The notes beneath the pieces are model-generated. The model made no database searches, had not been told where the DNA came from, and saw only the letters and a list, made by a program, of their open reading frames with translations. A DNA stretch of 64,000 bases from Prochlorococcus sp. MIT 1314 (GTDB taxonomy: Bacteria; Cyanobacteriota; Cyanobacteriia; PCC-6307; Cyanobiaceae): positions 806,001 through 870,000 of the forward strand of contig NZ_CP139300.1 of the NCBI RefSeq assembly GCF_034093315.1. Reading direction: 5' to 3'. The position numbers and the translations under genes are program-made. Below, piece by piece: positions 27,057 through 34,939 of the stretch; the first letter of the stretch is position 1; every line of letters begins with the position of its first letter.

Positions 27057-27638
27057 TTAAATCTTATCTATTCTTTTATAACCAAACCAATCAGGAGTAT
27101 TATTTTCCTGAATTATATTATTTTCTAGAGTTAATTCTATTTCCCAATTACCTATCTTTTTTATAAGTTGGCAATCATCACAACCAATTTTTTTTAAAGA
27201 GGCAATATCATCTTTATGCTTTTTTTGATATCCCTTAAGCCATTTAGATTTTGCTATATTTTTTGCCTCTAATTCACTTGAAGCTACAACTAAACCAAAT
27301 TCATGTTTTTCTTGCATAGAACTTGGATCATAGCCTCCAATATTAACAAACCATAAATTCTTCTTAGTATTGTTTATATTAGAAAATTTTTCATTTGTTA
27401 ATTCCTTATTTTCAATATTTTTTAAAGTTATCTTATGCCCATCAACAAATCTTATTTTTTTATAGCTATCAATATGTAATCCCTCAAAGGTTCCAAACCA
27501 ATCATTTATTAATACATCATATGTATCCTCAATTCTAGAACCTGCAACCCATCTAACATCATGTAATTCCACATTAGCCGTTGTGGAATTTCCTCCTAGA
27601 ACGACCAGAAAGAGATAAGTCTCTTCAATTGTTTTCAC
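27057..27638 (-). CDS. DUF1543 domain protein
   Basis: 193 residues. The start LFLVVLGGNSTTANVELHDVRWVAGSRIEDTYDVLINDWFGTFEGLHIDSYKKI is the DUF1543 signature; a second part (FVNIGGYDPSSMQEKHEFGLVVASSELEAKNIAKSKW) is a repeat of the same fold. Soluble, unknown function. Alone on the minus strand. Confidence 0.85.
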   Translation of the reverse strand: MKTIEETYLFLVVLGGNSTTANVELHDVRWVAGSRIEDTYDVLINDWFGTFEGLHIDSYKKIRFVDGHKITLKNIENKELTNEKFSNINNTKKNLWFVNIGGYDPSSMQEKHEFGLVVASSELEAKNIAKSKWLKGYQKKHKDDIASLKKIGCDDCQLIKKIGNWEIELTLENNIIQENNTPDWFGYKRIDKI

Positions 27639-27768
27639 TATTTAAAAATAAAATTTGATTTCTTCTAATCTAAATTTGATATTAATAAATTGCTAAAAAT
27701 ATTTTATAAAATACTTAAAACTTCAAGATTTATCTTGAAACTATTTATCAATTAACTCAGATAAATAT

Positions 27769-27912
27769 TTAACTAAACCAACCTTTTTTCTTTGCTTTAA
27801 TTTCTGGAGATGTCTTTATTTTAGGGGATTCGTCTTTTCTTCCTTTAAAAATCATTAAAGGGACAATTGCCCAGAGAGCTAAAAATAATATCCAAAATAA
27901 GTAAATGTTCAT
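27769..27912 (-). CDS. 47-residue single-pass membrane protein
   Basis: MNIYLFWILFLALWAIVPLMIFKGRKD followed by a basic, Pro/Lys-rich tail ending KKKGWFS. ATG start on the minus strand, 144 bases upstream of DUF1543 in the opposite-running spacer. Typical anchored peptide; unknown function. Confidence 0.5.
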   Translation of the reverse strand: MNIYLFWILFLALWAIVPLMIFKGRKDESPKIKTSPEIKAKKKGWFS

Positions 27913-28583
27913 TTAATTAAAATTACTATTTTTATAGTAAAGTCCATTAAATAATATCTGTGAGTTTCTTTTTAAAGTTCTTATTTACGTGTATAATAAG
28001 TTGTTCTAATTTTCAAAAAAATTACAATAATTAAAAATATTTACTAAACAAATAAATACTATCAGATGCGTAAAAATGAATGGTTTAAATTAAAAAGATA
28101 TAAAGAATAAATTTCAAGGTTTGTACTCTCAATAACCACTGCTTTGCATCAGAAGATGTTGAGTGCTTCTTTATAATGACATTATAAAAAATCATTCGTG
28201 GCTTTTATTAAATCAAATAATTTAAATACAAAATTTCTTAAGCAAAGTTAAAATAAATTAAAAGATCTGATTTATGTCATAAGAAATATACAGTTCCTTA
28301 GAAGAATAAATCCATAGTTCATCCGAACTGTATTTTTGGTTGTAAAGAATGTTGGAATATTATTTAAAAAAGTGGTGAATACTCATATCGTGAAAAAATA
28401 AAATCAAAATGATAAATTATCTAGCAATCGAAATTGCAAAAACTAATTAAATAATTAGCAACTTGGAATTTAATAAAAATTATATTAAAAAAGGCATTGA
28501 CAATTAATGATGATTTAAAAACATAATTTATGAAATTTACCAACAAAAATAACTTTCCTGTTTTTATTTAATTTATCTTTCTA
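27913..28583. other. Noncoding stretch with alternative hairpins
   Basis: No gene found. At 28288-28333 ATACAGTTC pairs with GAACTGTAT, followed by TTTTTGG. Inside its loop AGTTC-ATCC-GAACT (28315-28328) forms a competing hairpin that shares the 3' arm. These two folds exclude each other, as in an attenuator or a switch-like small RNA. No downstream gene lies closer than 28584. Confidence 0.45.
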
Positions 28584-29054
28584 ATGTACTTTTGTAATAA
28601 AATTTTGTCTTATTTTGCTAAACCCAACTTTTTAGTCTATGACCCTTGGTTTGATGATGATTTAGAAAAAACTAAAATTGATATTGGAAATAAAAAAATA
28701 AAAACTATTTCAAAAATACATGATTTTTTTTATGATCAATCCAACTACAAAGTTGGTGCTTCAGAAAATAATTTTCAATCAAACATTAAAGTAAATGAAA
28801 AAAAAATATTTACTAATAACCATATTGAAAATACTTCAGAAAAATATACTTCAGTATCAAGTAAAAATTTTCGGTTATTTGAAAAACCAACCAAAAGCAA
28901 ACTTAATTTTAATATCACAAAAAAAATAATTTATTCTTTATCAATTTTTGGATTTGTATTCATTTTGGGATTCCTATTATTTTTTATTTCGCAATCTAAA
29001 AAAAATGAATCAAACATAACAACTAAATCATTTCTTCTAGAAAAAGAATTTTAA
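28584..29054 (+). CDS. Hypothetical tail-anchored-like protein
   Basis: 156 residues. A hydrophilic, Asn/Lys-rich region (about 20-115) follows the start YFAKPNFLVYDPWFDDDLEKTK. A single strong membrane helix at about 118-138 (YSLSIFGFVFILGFLLFF) is followed by a short polar end. No signal peptide. Not recognised. The convergent neighbour ends 5 bases away. Confidence 0.6.
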   Translation: MYFCNKILSYFAKPNFLVYDPWFDDDLEKTKIDIGNKKIKTISKIHDFFYDQSNYKVGASENNFQSNIKVNEKKIFTNNHIENTSEKYTSVSSKNFRLFEKPTKSKLNFNITKKIIYSLSIFGFVFILGFLLFFISQSKKNESNITTKSFLLEKEF

Positions 29055-29058
29055 TTTT

Positions 29059-29535
29059 CTAAAAGAAATCATTAATTTCTGTTTTTATAGATTCATAATC
29101 TGAATTAATATCTTGAATAAATTCATCAACTTCTTTTTTAATATTTTTATATTGATTAATTCTTTCTTTGCTTTTCTCATAGAAAATAGATTGAAATATT
29201 CCTGGATTTACAATCTCAATCCAATATCCTGCCAAACAATAAAACTGATTAGGAACAAAAGTTATAATATATGATTTTTTAGAATTTTTATATTGGTCAA
29301 TCATTTTATTAACCAAAGCTCCTTTAGTTTTATTAGTACCAAACAAAGTAATATCCTTTGCAAAATTCTTATAATTCTGTGAAACATTTTTGTTTTTTTC
29401 TAATGCATTTCTAGAAAGTATCTTTTCAAGAGAATAACAATAATCAATTAAATTAGTATTTTCTTTTTTTGAAGGATAAACAACTATTAAAGAACTAAGA
29501 AATAAAAAAAAAGTTAAAAGTAAATTCTTAAACAT
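29059..29535 (-). CDS. Hypothetical exported protein
   Basis: 158 residues with an N-terminal signal-like helix (FKNLLLTFFLFLSSLIVVYPS) and a helical, Lys/Glu-rich mature part. Two Cys (DYCYSLEKIL and FYCLAGYWIE) could form a disulfide after export. No known family recognised. Confidence 0.6.
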   Translation of the reverse strand: MFKNLLLTFFLFLSSLIVVYPSKKENTNLIDYCYSLEKILSRNALEKNKNVSQNYKNFAKDITLFGTNKTKGALVNKMIDQYKNSKKSYIITFVPNQFYCLAGYWIEIVNPGIFQSIFYEKSKERINQYKNIKKEVDEFIQDINSDYESIKTEINDFF

Positions 29536-29731
29536 GTCTAATTTCAGTTAAGTTCATTATTGCATACAAATAAAAAAGAGAATTAATAAATCGCTCTTAA
29601 TTCCATTTTGAAGAATAATAATAATTTAAAAACTTAAATAAATGAACTAAAACTTTTTGAAAATATTTTAAAATTTTAGTGACTAATAAAGTATTTATCA
29701 AACAAATAAAAATTTCTCTTATAATTTAATT

Positions 29732-30112
29732 ATGAAAAAATCTATTTTGGAAAATAAAAGTATCAAATCATTTTTAGATTTTTTTTCTAGAGCATCAATT
29801 TCTGCAATATTTATCTCATCGATACCAGGGAAAATAAATGGTTTTGAAAAAACAGTCGAATATATTTCTTCAAAAGGTATTCCTGATCCAATTTCATCTA
29901 TTCTTCTAATTGGTGCGATTATATGTCTTATCTTAGGTTCGGGTTTTTTTATATTTGGAGAAAATCAAAAAATTGGTGCAGTCTTATTATTACTTTTTCT
30001 TATTCCAACAACAATAATTTTTCATGTATTCCCTTTCCATCAAAGAGCGGTGCTTATGAATCTAGGATTGATAGGTGGATTAATTATTACTGCATTAAGG
30101 GAACCAATATAA
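29732..30112 (+). CDS. DoxX family membrane protein (short)
   Basis: 126 residues: SFLDFFSRASISAIFISSIPGKINGFEKTVEYI, then helices with ILLIGAIICLILGSGFFIFG and FPFHQRAVLMNLGLIGGLI. This is the standard four-helix DoxX layout without the charged tail of the 3057 protein. A terminator follows immediately, so it is monocistronic. Role unknown. Confidence 0.85.
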   Translation: MKKSILENKSIKSFLDFFSRASISAIFISSIPGKINGFEKTVEYISSKGIPDPISSILLIGAIICLILGSGFFIFGENQKIGAVLLLLFLIPTTIIFHVFPFHQRAVLMNLGLIGGLIITALREPI

Positions 30113-30146
30113 TTAGCTTTATCAAATAAAGCTAAATATTTTTTTA
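30113..30146 (+). terminator. Terminator of the DoxX gene
   Basis: TTAGCTTTAT (30113-30122) pairs with ATAAAGCTAA (30126-30135) around a 3-base loop, followed by ATATTTTTTT. It begins directly after the DoxX stop codon. Confidence 0.8.
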
Positions 30147-30164
30147 TTTCTTCGCTCTGAATTC

Positions 30165-30302
30165 TCATAAAAAATTTGTAATTTTAACTAATTCATAAAA
30201 CTCTTTACTATCATATTTTTTATTAGAGATTGGAATTCCTAGCTTTATTTCTCTCTCTTTTTTCCTCTTTTTTATCAATTCTTGTCTTTCAATACTAGAC
30301 AT
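30165..30302 (-). CDS. 45-residue basic protein
   Basis: MSSIERQELIKKRKKEREIKLGIPI then SNKKYDSKEFYELVKITNFL. A strongly basic N-terminal helix. ATG start, TGA stop on the minus strand. Could be a nucleic-acid-binding peptide; this is a guess from composition only. Confidence 0.45.
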   Translation of the reverse strand: MSSIERQELIKKRKKEREIKLGIPISNKKYDSKEFYELVKITNFL

Positions 30303-30449
30303 AGACTAAAATCATTTTTTCTTCTTTATTAATTAGATCTTTATTTGATGCCATTTTTATATCTAAAATTAATCAAATCTGAAATCACACACTCAACGAA
30401 AACTTGCATCTAATAAATTCAATACAATTGGCTGTTAAGGAAATATCAT

Positions 30450-30581
30450 TTAGCGATTAATTATATAAGTAAGAAAACCAGTAAATGTAAGTAATTTAAA
30501 TCCAATAAAGAAAGGCAAATATTTTTTGACCTTTTTACCAACAGGTAATAATTTATTTAATGAATCCACTATGTTTTGCAT
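30450..30581 (-). CDS. 43-residue membrane-associated protein
   Basis: MQNIVDSLNKLLPVGKKVKKYLPFF then a hydrophobic helix ending FLTYIINR. An amphipathic basic segment precedes the helix. ATG start on the minus strand. Unknown. Confidence 0.45.
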   Translation of the reverse strand: MQNIVDSLNKLLPVGKKVKKYLPFFIGFKLLTFTGFLTYIINR

Positions 30582-30714
30582 TTCAAATTTAAATTTTTTA
30601 GTATTCTAACTAATGTTTTTTAAAATTATCCCATTGGATATGTGTAAATTTGAAATAGTAGATATAAACTTGAAGGAATTCCTCCAATATATTCTTTTGA
30701 ATGATAAGGCAAAA

Positions 30715-31084
30715 ATGATTTCATTATTAGATTAGTTTGCTAATCCAAAAAATGGCTTCATTTTTTGTTGACAATTAGACTTCAGATTTATTATTCATAA
30801 GACCAAGTGGTAATCCTATAAATGCTGAAGTATTTAAAAAAATGAATTCTGGTGATGTAGTTTAAGAAAAGACAGAAATAACCAAAATTCACCGATCAGA
30901 ATTTTTAAGTGAAAATATAGTAATGTGCATTTTTATACTAACTAGTTGCAAAATTTACTTATAAAGGAATACCTAACAATGAATTGCAAAAGTTACTTAT
31001 ATGTTTAAAAAAGTGGATAATGTTTGGAAAATTTATTGGATGCAAAGATCTACAGGAAATTCAGATTTATCTTTATGGGATTAG
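30715..31084 (+). pseudogene. Decayed DUF3804/SnoaL-like gene
   Basis: Interrupted reading from ATG 30715: KMISLLD-stop-FANPKNGFIF, a frameshift, then FVDN-stop-TSDLLFIRPSGNPINAEVFKKMNSGDVV-stop-EKTEITKIHRSEFLSENIVMC..., ending with VTYMFKKVDNVWKIYWMQRSTG. The order resembles small NTF2/SnoaL-like proteins (DUF3804) known from marine picocyanobacteria. Several in-frame stops and at least one frameshift show it is dead. Confidence 0.65.
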
Positions 31085-31193
31085 CAAAATTAATAGACCT
31101 ATTAATTTTACTACTACTTTGAGGTAGCTCTTTTGTTGGTTTAATTATTTTTTTATAAAATAAATTGTATAAAAAATCACTAATACCTAATAT

Positions 31194-31301
31194 TTATTTA
31201 ATTATTTTTGACTGAGTAATTTCTTTTTCAGGAAAAATATAAACTTTAGAAAGACATACACCTATATCTAAAGCTAAAAAAGCAATTATTAACTTACTCA
31301 T
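31194..31301 (-). CDS. 35-residue peptide, second of a coupled pair
   Basis: MSKLIIAFLALDIGVCLSKVYIFPEK then a short polar tail. The hydrophobic N terminus resembles a signal or anchor. Its ATG overlaps the stop of an 18-codon ORF (ATGA, 31298-31301), which hints at translational coupling. Small, modest confidence. Confidence 0.4.
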   Translation of the reverse strand: MSKLIIAFLALDIGVCLSKVYIFPEKEITQSKIIK

Positions 31302-31354
31302 TTTTTAGAACTCTCAACTATTTTTTTGTAAAGTTCTTCAGTAATTGGTTGCAT
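31298..31354 (-). CDS. 18-codon leader ORF
   Basis: MQPITEELYKKIVESSKK ending in TGA that overlaps the next ATG. It may be a leader peptide that couples translation of the 35-residue gene, or a truncated gene. Evidence is the overlap only. Confidence 0.3.
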   Translation of the reverse strand: MQPITEELYKKIVESSKK

Positions 31355-31543
31355 AATCTTAATATGACTTGATTACAAATTAATTATTTTAAGATTGGTT
31401 TCTCGTCACAAAATATACAAATCAATAATTTTTAAAGTAAGCAAAAACTATTTTTAGTATAAGTTATTCTTATAAAATATCAAAAAATACTTGGTTAGAA
31501 ATAACTTAAAAAGGCCAAAAATTTCCTAAGAAATAATTTTAAA

Positions 31544-31633
31544 TTATCTAGCTTTTTTAAGCTTAATTTCTCTTCTAATCAAGAAAGCAATAACAATAAT
31601 GAACATATTGATTAAAAATACTTGCGATGGCAT
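31544..31633 (-). CDS. 29-residue membrane peptide
   Basis: MPSQVFLINMFIIVIAFLIRREIKLKKAR: one helix and a basic tail. ATG to TAA on the minus strand. The positive-inside layout supports expression, but it is very short. Confidence 0.35.
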   Translation of the reverse strand: MPSQVFLINMFIIVIAFLIRREIKLKKAR

Positions 31634-31704
31634 TAATCCAATAATTTATAAAGAAAACTAATTTTCAAAGAATTACTAGATATATAAATTTTAGAGTGCT
31701 TTGA

Positions 31705-31812
31705 TTATCTCTCTCTTCTCCAATAATCCAAAAATAAAAGATTCCTTTTTGGAGAATCTAATGCGTACATTTTCTCATCGAATCTGACAAAAGGGTGATT
31801 AATAGATTTGAT
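31705..31812 (-). pseudogene. Start-less paralog of the 52566 gene
   Basis: The frame reads IKSINHPFVRFDEKMYALDS then a variable part and DYWRRER-stop. It aligns with the 44-residue protein at 52566-52700 (MKFTNSPFAILDKNMNALDY...EEYWVREN). No ATG, GTG or TTG is found at the equivalent start; an internal ATG at 31770 would give only 21 residues. Probably inactivated by loss of its start, or it uses an ATA/ATT codon. It follows a DUF4278 gene, as its paralog does. Confidence 0.5.
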
Positions 31813-31862
31813 ATTAATTATTAAATAATTGCTTATTGTATACCAAAAAAATATTAGAAATC

Positions 31863-31964
31863 TTATTTCAAGTAACAGATTCCTCTATAAGTAAGCTTTA
31901 TTGCCTTCTCTTCTTGCTTTTTACAATATACGAAGGACTTTCCATTGAAATACATTTTTACCAT
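31863..31964 (-). CDS. DUF4278-like small protein
   Basis: 33 residues: MVKMYFNGKSFVYCKKQEEK then AIKLTYRGICYLK. The K-L-x-Y-R-G-x-x-Y ending is the core of DUF4278 (a cyanobacterial short motif). A good AAAGGAG site lies 9-10 bases upstream. The paralog at 52756 differs at about a fifth of positions. Both are preceded by the same structured leader. Confidence 0.65.
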   Translation of the reverse strand: MVKMYFNGKSFVYCKKQEEKAIKLTYRGICYLK

Positions 31965-31983
31965 GATGTAGCTCCTTTATTTA

Positions 31984-32075
31984 CTCAAGTCCCCGTCCTA
32001 TAGCTTGATTCGTAATGCGGTCTATCCCATGGTAGATCGGACGATTTTTGTAGTATATGCTACATCCTAGTTTTA
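31984..32075 (-). promoter_or_regulatory. Conserved structured 5' leader of DUF4278 gene (copy A)
   Basis: On the minus strand, the 64 bases at 31984-32047 match 52877-52940 at 59 positions by eye, better than the adjacent coding regions do. Possible pairings kept in both copies: CGTCC with GGACG, CTA with TAG around the variable CCATGGGA/CCATTTGA, and TCAAG with CTTGA flanking the GGACG. Just upstream GTAG-N6-CTAC forms another small hairpin. It looks like a cis-acting RNA element or a small RNA. Confidence 0.6.
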
Positions 32076-32099
32076 AAGTATTTATACTTAGCAGTCAAG

Positions 32100-32733
32100 C
32101 ATTAAGTTAAACAAAACTTCAATTTAAAATTAGATTATTTTCTCATAAAAACACTACAAAGAATAAAGAAAATATAACTACTAGTAACTCCTAATATATT
32201 AAGAAATAAATACTAGGCAAAAACAAGAATAGTAACTTTTGCTCTAGAGCCATTTTTAGTTTAGTGATAAATATAGAGCTCGCAAAGTTCCAATTTTCCA
32301 TTAGGATTTAGTCCGCTGCCAAAAGTTATAAATCTGACCTGATTAATATAAAATTACTTAATTTTGATATAAATATCTTGGTTACTTGATAGATTTTTTT
32401 ATGTAATTTGCTATTAAATAATTTTTAAGGTTATCTTATTAGTGACTAAATCCTCTTAGGAAAATCTTTAATTAACTTTTTTTACTGTTTACTAATGATA
32501 TCAACCTGATCACATTATGGAGAATCATTAATTTCAATAAAGTTCCACCTAATTCGATAAAAAGTTTTTATTAATTTTAAATCATTTTTTATTTGAAGAT
32601 TTTAATATTTAAATTCATAATTTAATTAAATTCACTAATAAAATTTAATTTAAATTAGTTAATTATCTCTATTGCCAATAACTATAAGGTTGTTAATGTG
32701 GCATTTAAAGAAGATACTTAATTTCTTAAACTG
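32100..32733. other. Noncoding stretch
   Basis: Mostly AT-rich spacer. On the minus strand around 32267-32350 a stop-free piece without a start reads RFITFGSGLNPNGKLELCELYIYH-stop, which looks like the C-terminal end of a lost protein. I see nothing else that can be supported. Confidence 0.4.
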
Positions 32734-32943
32734 ATGCAATTTGATCATTTTAATTTAAAGCAAGATGAAGGACTCATGTCAATAGAAGATTTAAGAGCTT
32801 TACGTCTTCGAAAACAGAAAATTGAAAGCGACAAAAAAGCTAGAAAGTATATCTTAGAGATAAATAAAAGATATAGAAAAATGAGAGACTACAAAAGTAA
32901 TAACTTTTTTCAAAATATGAACCCTTTTAAAAAGGCAGCTTAG
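32734..32943 (+). CDS. 69-residue basic helical protein
   Basis: MQFDHFNLKQDEGLMSIEDLRALRLRKQKIESDKKARKYI... ending NPFKKAA. Charged, probably one long helix, no membrane segment. The start could also be MSIEDLRAL at 32776. It resembles small basic cyanobacterial proteins but has no recognised family. Confidence 0.55.
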   Translation: MQFDHFNLKQDEGLMSIEDLRALRLRKQKIESDKKARKYILEINKRYRKMRDYKSNNFFQNMNPFKKAA

Positions 32944-32989
32944 ATTATGTAATTTTTATTTTTGAATTTGTTAGAATTTACAACTTTTA

Positions 32990-33060
32990 AATTAAAGTTA
33001 TGAAGGTGTTTCTTTGGAAGAGTTTCACCAAGAGGGGCTTTTAAAAAGCCCCTTCTTACC
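32990..33060 (+). ncRNA. Two-hairpin element ending in a terminator
   Basis: GGTG-(17)-CACC hairpin (about 33005-33029) containing TTTCTTTGGAAGAG, followed at 33030-33057 by a strong stem AAGAGGGGCTTTT/AAAAAGCCCCTTCTT. It may simply end the 69-residue gene, but the first conserved-looking hairpin and its distance (about 50 bases from the stop) fit a small RNA equally well. Confidence 0.5.
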
Positions 33061-33179
33061 TAAAAGTATTTCTTTAATTGACAGTCTTTCTAAAATTAAA
33101 AAAGTAAATCCTCTTTGACAATGAATAAAAGATTTATAGTTGCAAAGATAATAACGCTTATTATTTCTTTAATTAACTA

Positions 33180-33296
33180 ATGAATATTTCACCTCACCTT
33201 TTAATTGATGCTTTTATACTTAGTGCAGCACTTACAATTACTCTAGTATTAAGAGCTAAAGGTAATGCTGCCAGAAAAGACAAAGAAATTAAATGA
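33180..33296 (+). CDS. 38-residue single-pass membrane protein
   Basis: MNISPHLLIDAFILSAALTITLVLRAKGNAARKDKEIK: one helix then a basic tail. The stop overlaps a 21-codon ORF (ATGA at 33293). ATG start. A typical micro-membrane protein with unknown function. Confidence 0.5.
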   Translation: MNISPHLLIDAFILSAALTITLVLRAKGNAARKDKEIK

Positions 33297-33427
33297 TTAC
33301 TAAAAAAGAAGAAAAAGAATTTAAAACACTAAATTATTTAAAATTCGGAACTTTCTGATTTATGCCAGTTTATAGCTATTGGAATTTTTTTAGTTTACCT
33401 ATATTCCCCTTATATATTTATAAATAA

Positions 33428-33523
33428 ATGACACACATTTATGGCATAGCTCTTAGTTATGGAATATTTAGTCTTTTATTACTTATTGTGTTTACTTATA
33501 TTACTTTTACAATGAAACGCTAA
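33428..33523 (+). CDS. 31-residue membrane peptide
   Basis: MTHIYGIALSYGIFSLLLLIVFTYITFTMKR. Nearly all helix with a basic end, the size of small photosystem or cytochrome b6f subunits but not matching PetL, PetN or PsbT that I know. Clear start and stop. Confidence 0.45.
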   Translation: MTHIYGIALSYGIFSLLLLIVFTYITFTMKR

Positions 33524-33746
33524 TTAAATTTTCATTTCCTCTTTAATAAAAGATTTCTTGGATAAAATTTTTTATTTGTGTAAAGGAAATCAACAAAATT
33601 CCAACCCAAAAAATATCTGAAGTTTGAAAAGATTACAAAGATAGATAGGATTGTTTAAAATTTTAGCTTATAAATTCCAATAGATTAAAAGTAAATAATT
33701 TTCAAAAAATCAATTTTTTTTAGAAGTATTTCTTATGAAATGGTTA

Positions 33747-33887
33747 TTATTTACTAGTAAATTGAAAGTCTTTTAAAATAGAACTTTTAGTATAAATAAT
33801 CAATTTTCTCTTTCTAAATAAATCTTCTTTGATTACTTTAATATATTTATAATCAGTATTTGTGCTCTTGAGATTTTCAATTATCAA
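33747..33887 (-). CDS. Possible 46-residue basic protein
   Basis: TTG-initiated minus-strand ORF reading MIIENLKSTNTDYKYIKVIK then EDLFRKRKLIIYTKSSILKDFQF. Its alternating strand-like pattern with basic residues looks protein-like, but there is no ribosome-binding site or paralog. The rest of 33524-33922 is empty. Confidence 0.3.
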   Translation of the reverse strand: MIIENLKSTNTDYKYIKVIKEDLFRKRKLIIYTKSSILKDFQFTSK

Positions 33888-33922
33888 TTGTAAGTTAGTC
33901 CCACTGATTGAGTTTTAACTTC

Positions 33923-34030
33923 ATGAGTACTTACAAAACGAAATACTTTAAAAAAACAAAAAAGATTAACAACACATTATGGTTGGACAAATTAATTAAT
34001 CAACTTGAAAAACAAGCAAAGGGACTTTAA
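33923..34030 (+). CDS. 35-residue protein, WLD-LIN family
   Basis: MSTYKTKYFKKTKKINNTLWLDKLINQLEKQAKGL. The paralog at 42237 begins MSTQN and contains TEWLDELINKIENMKN, so W-L-D-K/E-L-I-N-x-x-E is the conserved core. A small amphipathic helix. Followed 2 bases later by the twin-CX3C gene, presumably in the same transcript. Confidence 0.55.
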   Translation: MSTYKTKYFKKTKKINNTLWLDKLINQLEKQAKGL

Positions 34031-34032
34031 CT

Positions 34033-34191
34033 ATGAATACTTTTAGAAATAAACAATTCAAAAATGAATTAGATCCCAAGTATGCCTTTTATGATTGTCT
34101 TCGCAGTTGTGAAATAAAGAGCTCTTCTGAAAAATCTCTAGAAGATTGCAAAAAGAGTTGTGATAGGGAATCTTCATCAGAGGATTCATAA
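34033..34191 (+). CDS. Twin-CX3C small protein
   Basis: 52 residues with YDCLRSCEIKSSSEKSLEDCKKSCDRE: two CX3C motifs separated by 13 residues, hydrophilic ends rich in Ser/Glu. Same arrangement as the 20140 gene (CITEC...CITRC). The ATG is preceded at a short distance by AAAGGGA. Possible disulfide-stapled helical hairpin; function unknown. Confidence 0.6.
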   Translation: MNTFRNKQFKNELDPKYAFYDCLRSCEIKSSSEKSLEDCKKSCDRESSSEDS

Positions 34192-34251
34192 TAACGAAAT
34201 ATAAGAATGGGACTTACCAGGCTCCAAACATAACTCAATTAAAAAATTTTT

Positions 34252-34364
34252 TAAAAATTATCTAGAACAATTTGACCGGTAAATTAGTAAGCCCCTAAAA
34301 GAGCAAACATTCCATATTTTGCAGCTTTACCGATAAGCTATTCAGTTTTTTCGGTCATAAATTT
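34252..34364 (-). pseudogene. Degenerate hli copy
   Basis: Reads KFMTEKTE-stop-LIGKAAKYGMFALLGAY-stop-FTGQIVLDNF. It aligns along its length with the intact hli at 49886 (KFMTEKAEKLNGKAAMLGMFALIGAYYFTGQIVPGIF). Two nonsense changes and loss of the M-L-G-M core show it is dead. Confidence 0.8.
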
Positions 34365-34492
34365 TTTATCAATAAAACTAAATTCTGACAGCAAAAACTC
34401 AATAAAAGGTTTAAAAACTTTCTGAGTCATATTTTTATAAGGATTTCCGCTAGAGTTAATTAACCTTCTTCTCTGAAATTATTAATCGTCCG

Positions 34493-34654
34493 CTAATCAG
34501 TTATGCAATAGGGATTACTTTGTGATTTAACGCAAAAAATATTTTTGTGTAGATGAGCTCTCATACCTTTTTGATAAAAATTTTGTGTCATAAAGACACC
34601 AAAATAAATTAGTGAAGCAGTCAATATAAGAAGCTCTAATCCTGGAATGGTCAT
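34493..34654 (-). CDS. 53-residue membrane protein with Cys-containing tail
   Basis: MTIPGLELLILTASLIYFGVFM forms a helix, followed by a basic amphipathic part and the end CVKSQSNPYCITD with two Cys nine residues apart. ATG start. The pattern resembles the Cys-rich ends of the MKL...YCD family but is not clearly homologous. Confidence 0.45.
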   Translation of the reverse strand: MTIPGLELLILTASLIYFGVFMTQNFYQKGMRAHLHKNIFCVKSQSNPYCITD

Positions 34655-34879
34655 TAAAATAACCTACTTTGGGCTAGTAATTATTTAGGATCTATTCTAT
34701 ATAAAAATCAAGAGTGGTAATACCTAAAAATAAGAGGCATTTATTTACCCTCTTAAAGTCTTATGCACCCCGCTTTCCACAAAGTCGATGAAGTGATTTT
34801 AAACGCAAAATTATACCTACTGCAACAAAATGATTAAAGGTGGTCGTGACAACCCACAAGCAATTCTACTCGGGTAGAA

Positions 34880-34939
34880 ATACCCTATACATTTCAAGCT
34901 GAAAGGAGGATAATGAAAGAGTAGAGATAAGGAGGTTTT
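34880..34939 (+). promoter_or_regulatory. Leader with two Shine-Dalgarno sites and a 3-codon ORF
   Basis: Upstream of the 34940 gene lies GAAAGGAGGATAATG followed by AAAGAGTAG, i.e. a complete ribosome site and the micro-ORF Met-Lys-Glu-stop. A second perfect AAGGAGG then precedes the real ATG by 6 bases. The 53191 paralog also has two GGAGG sites at similar spacing and shares TTTCAAGGCT/TTTCAAGCT just before the first one. Strong double RBSs are exceptional in this window. Confidence 0.6.
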
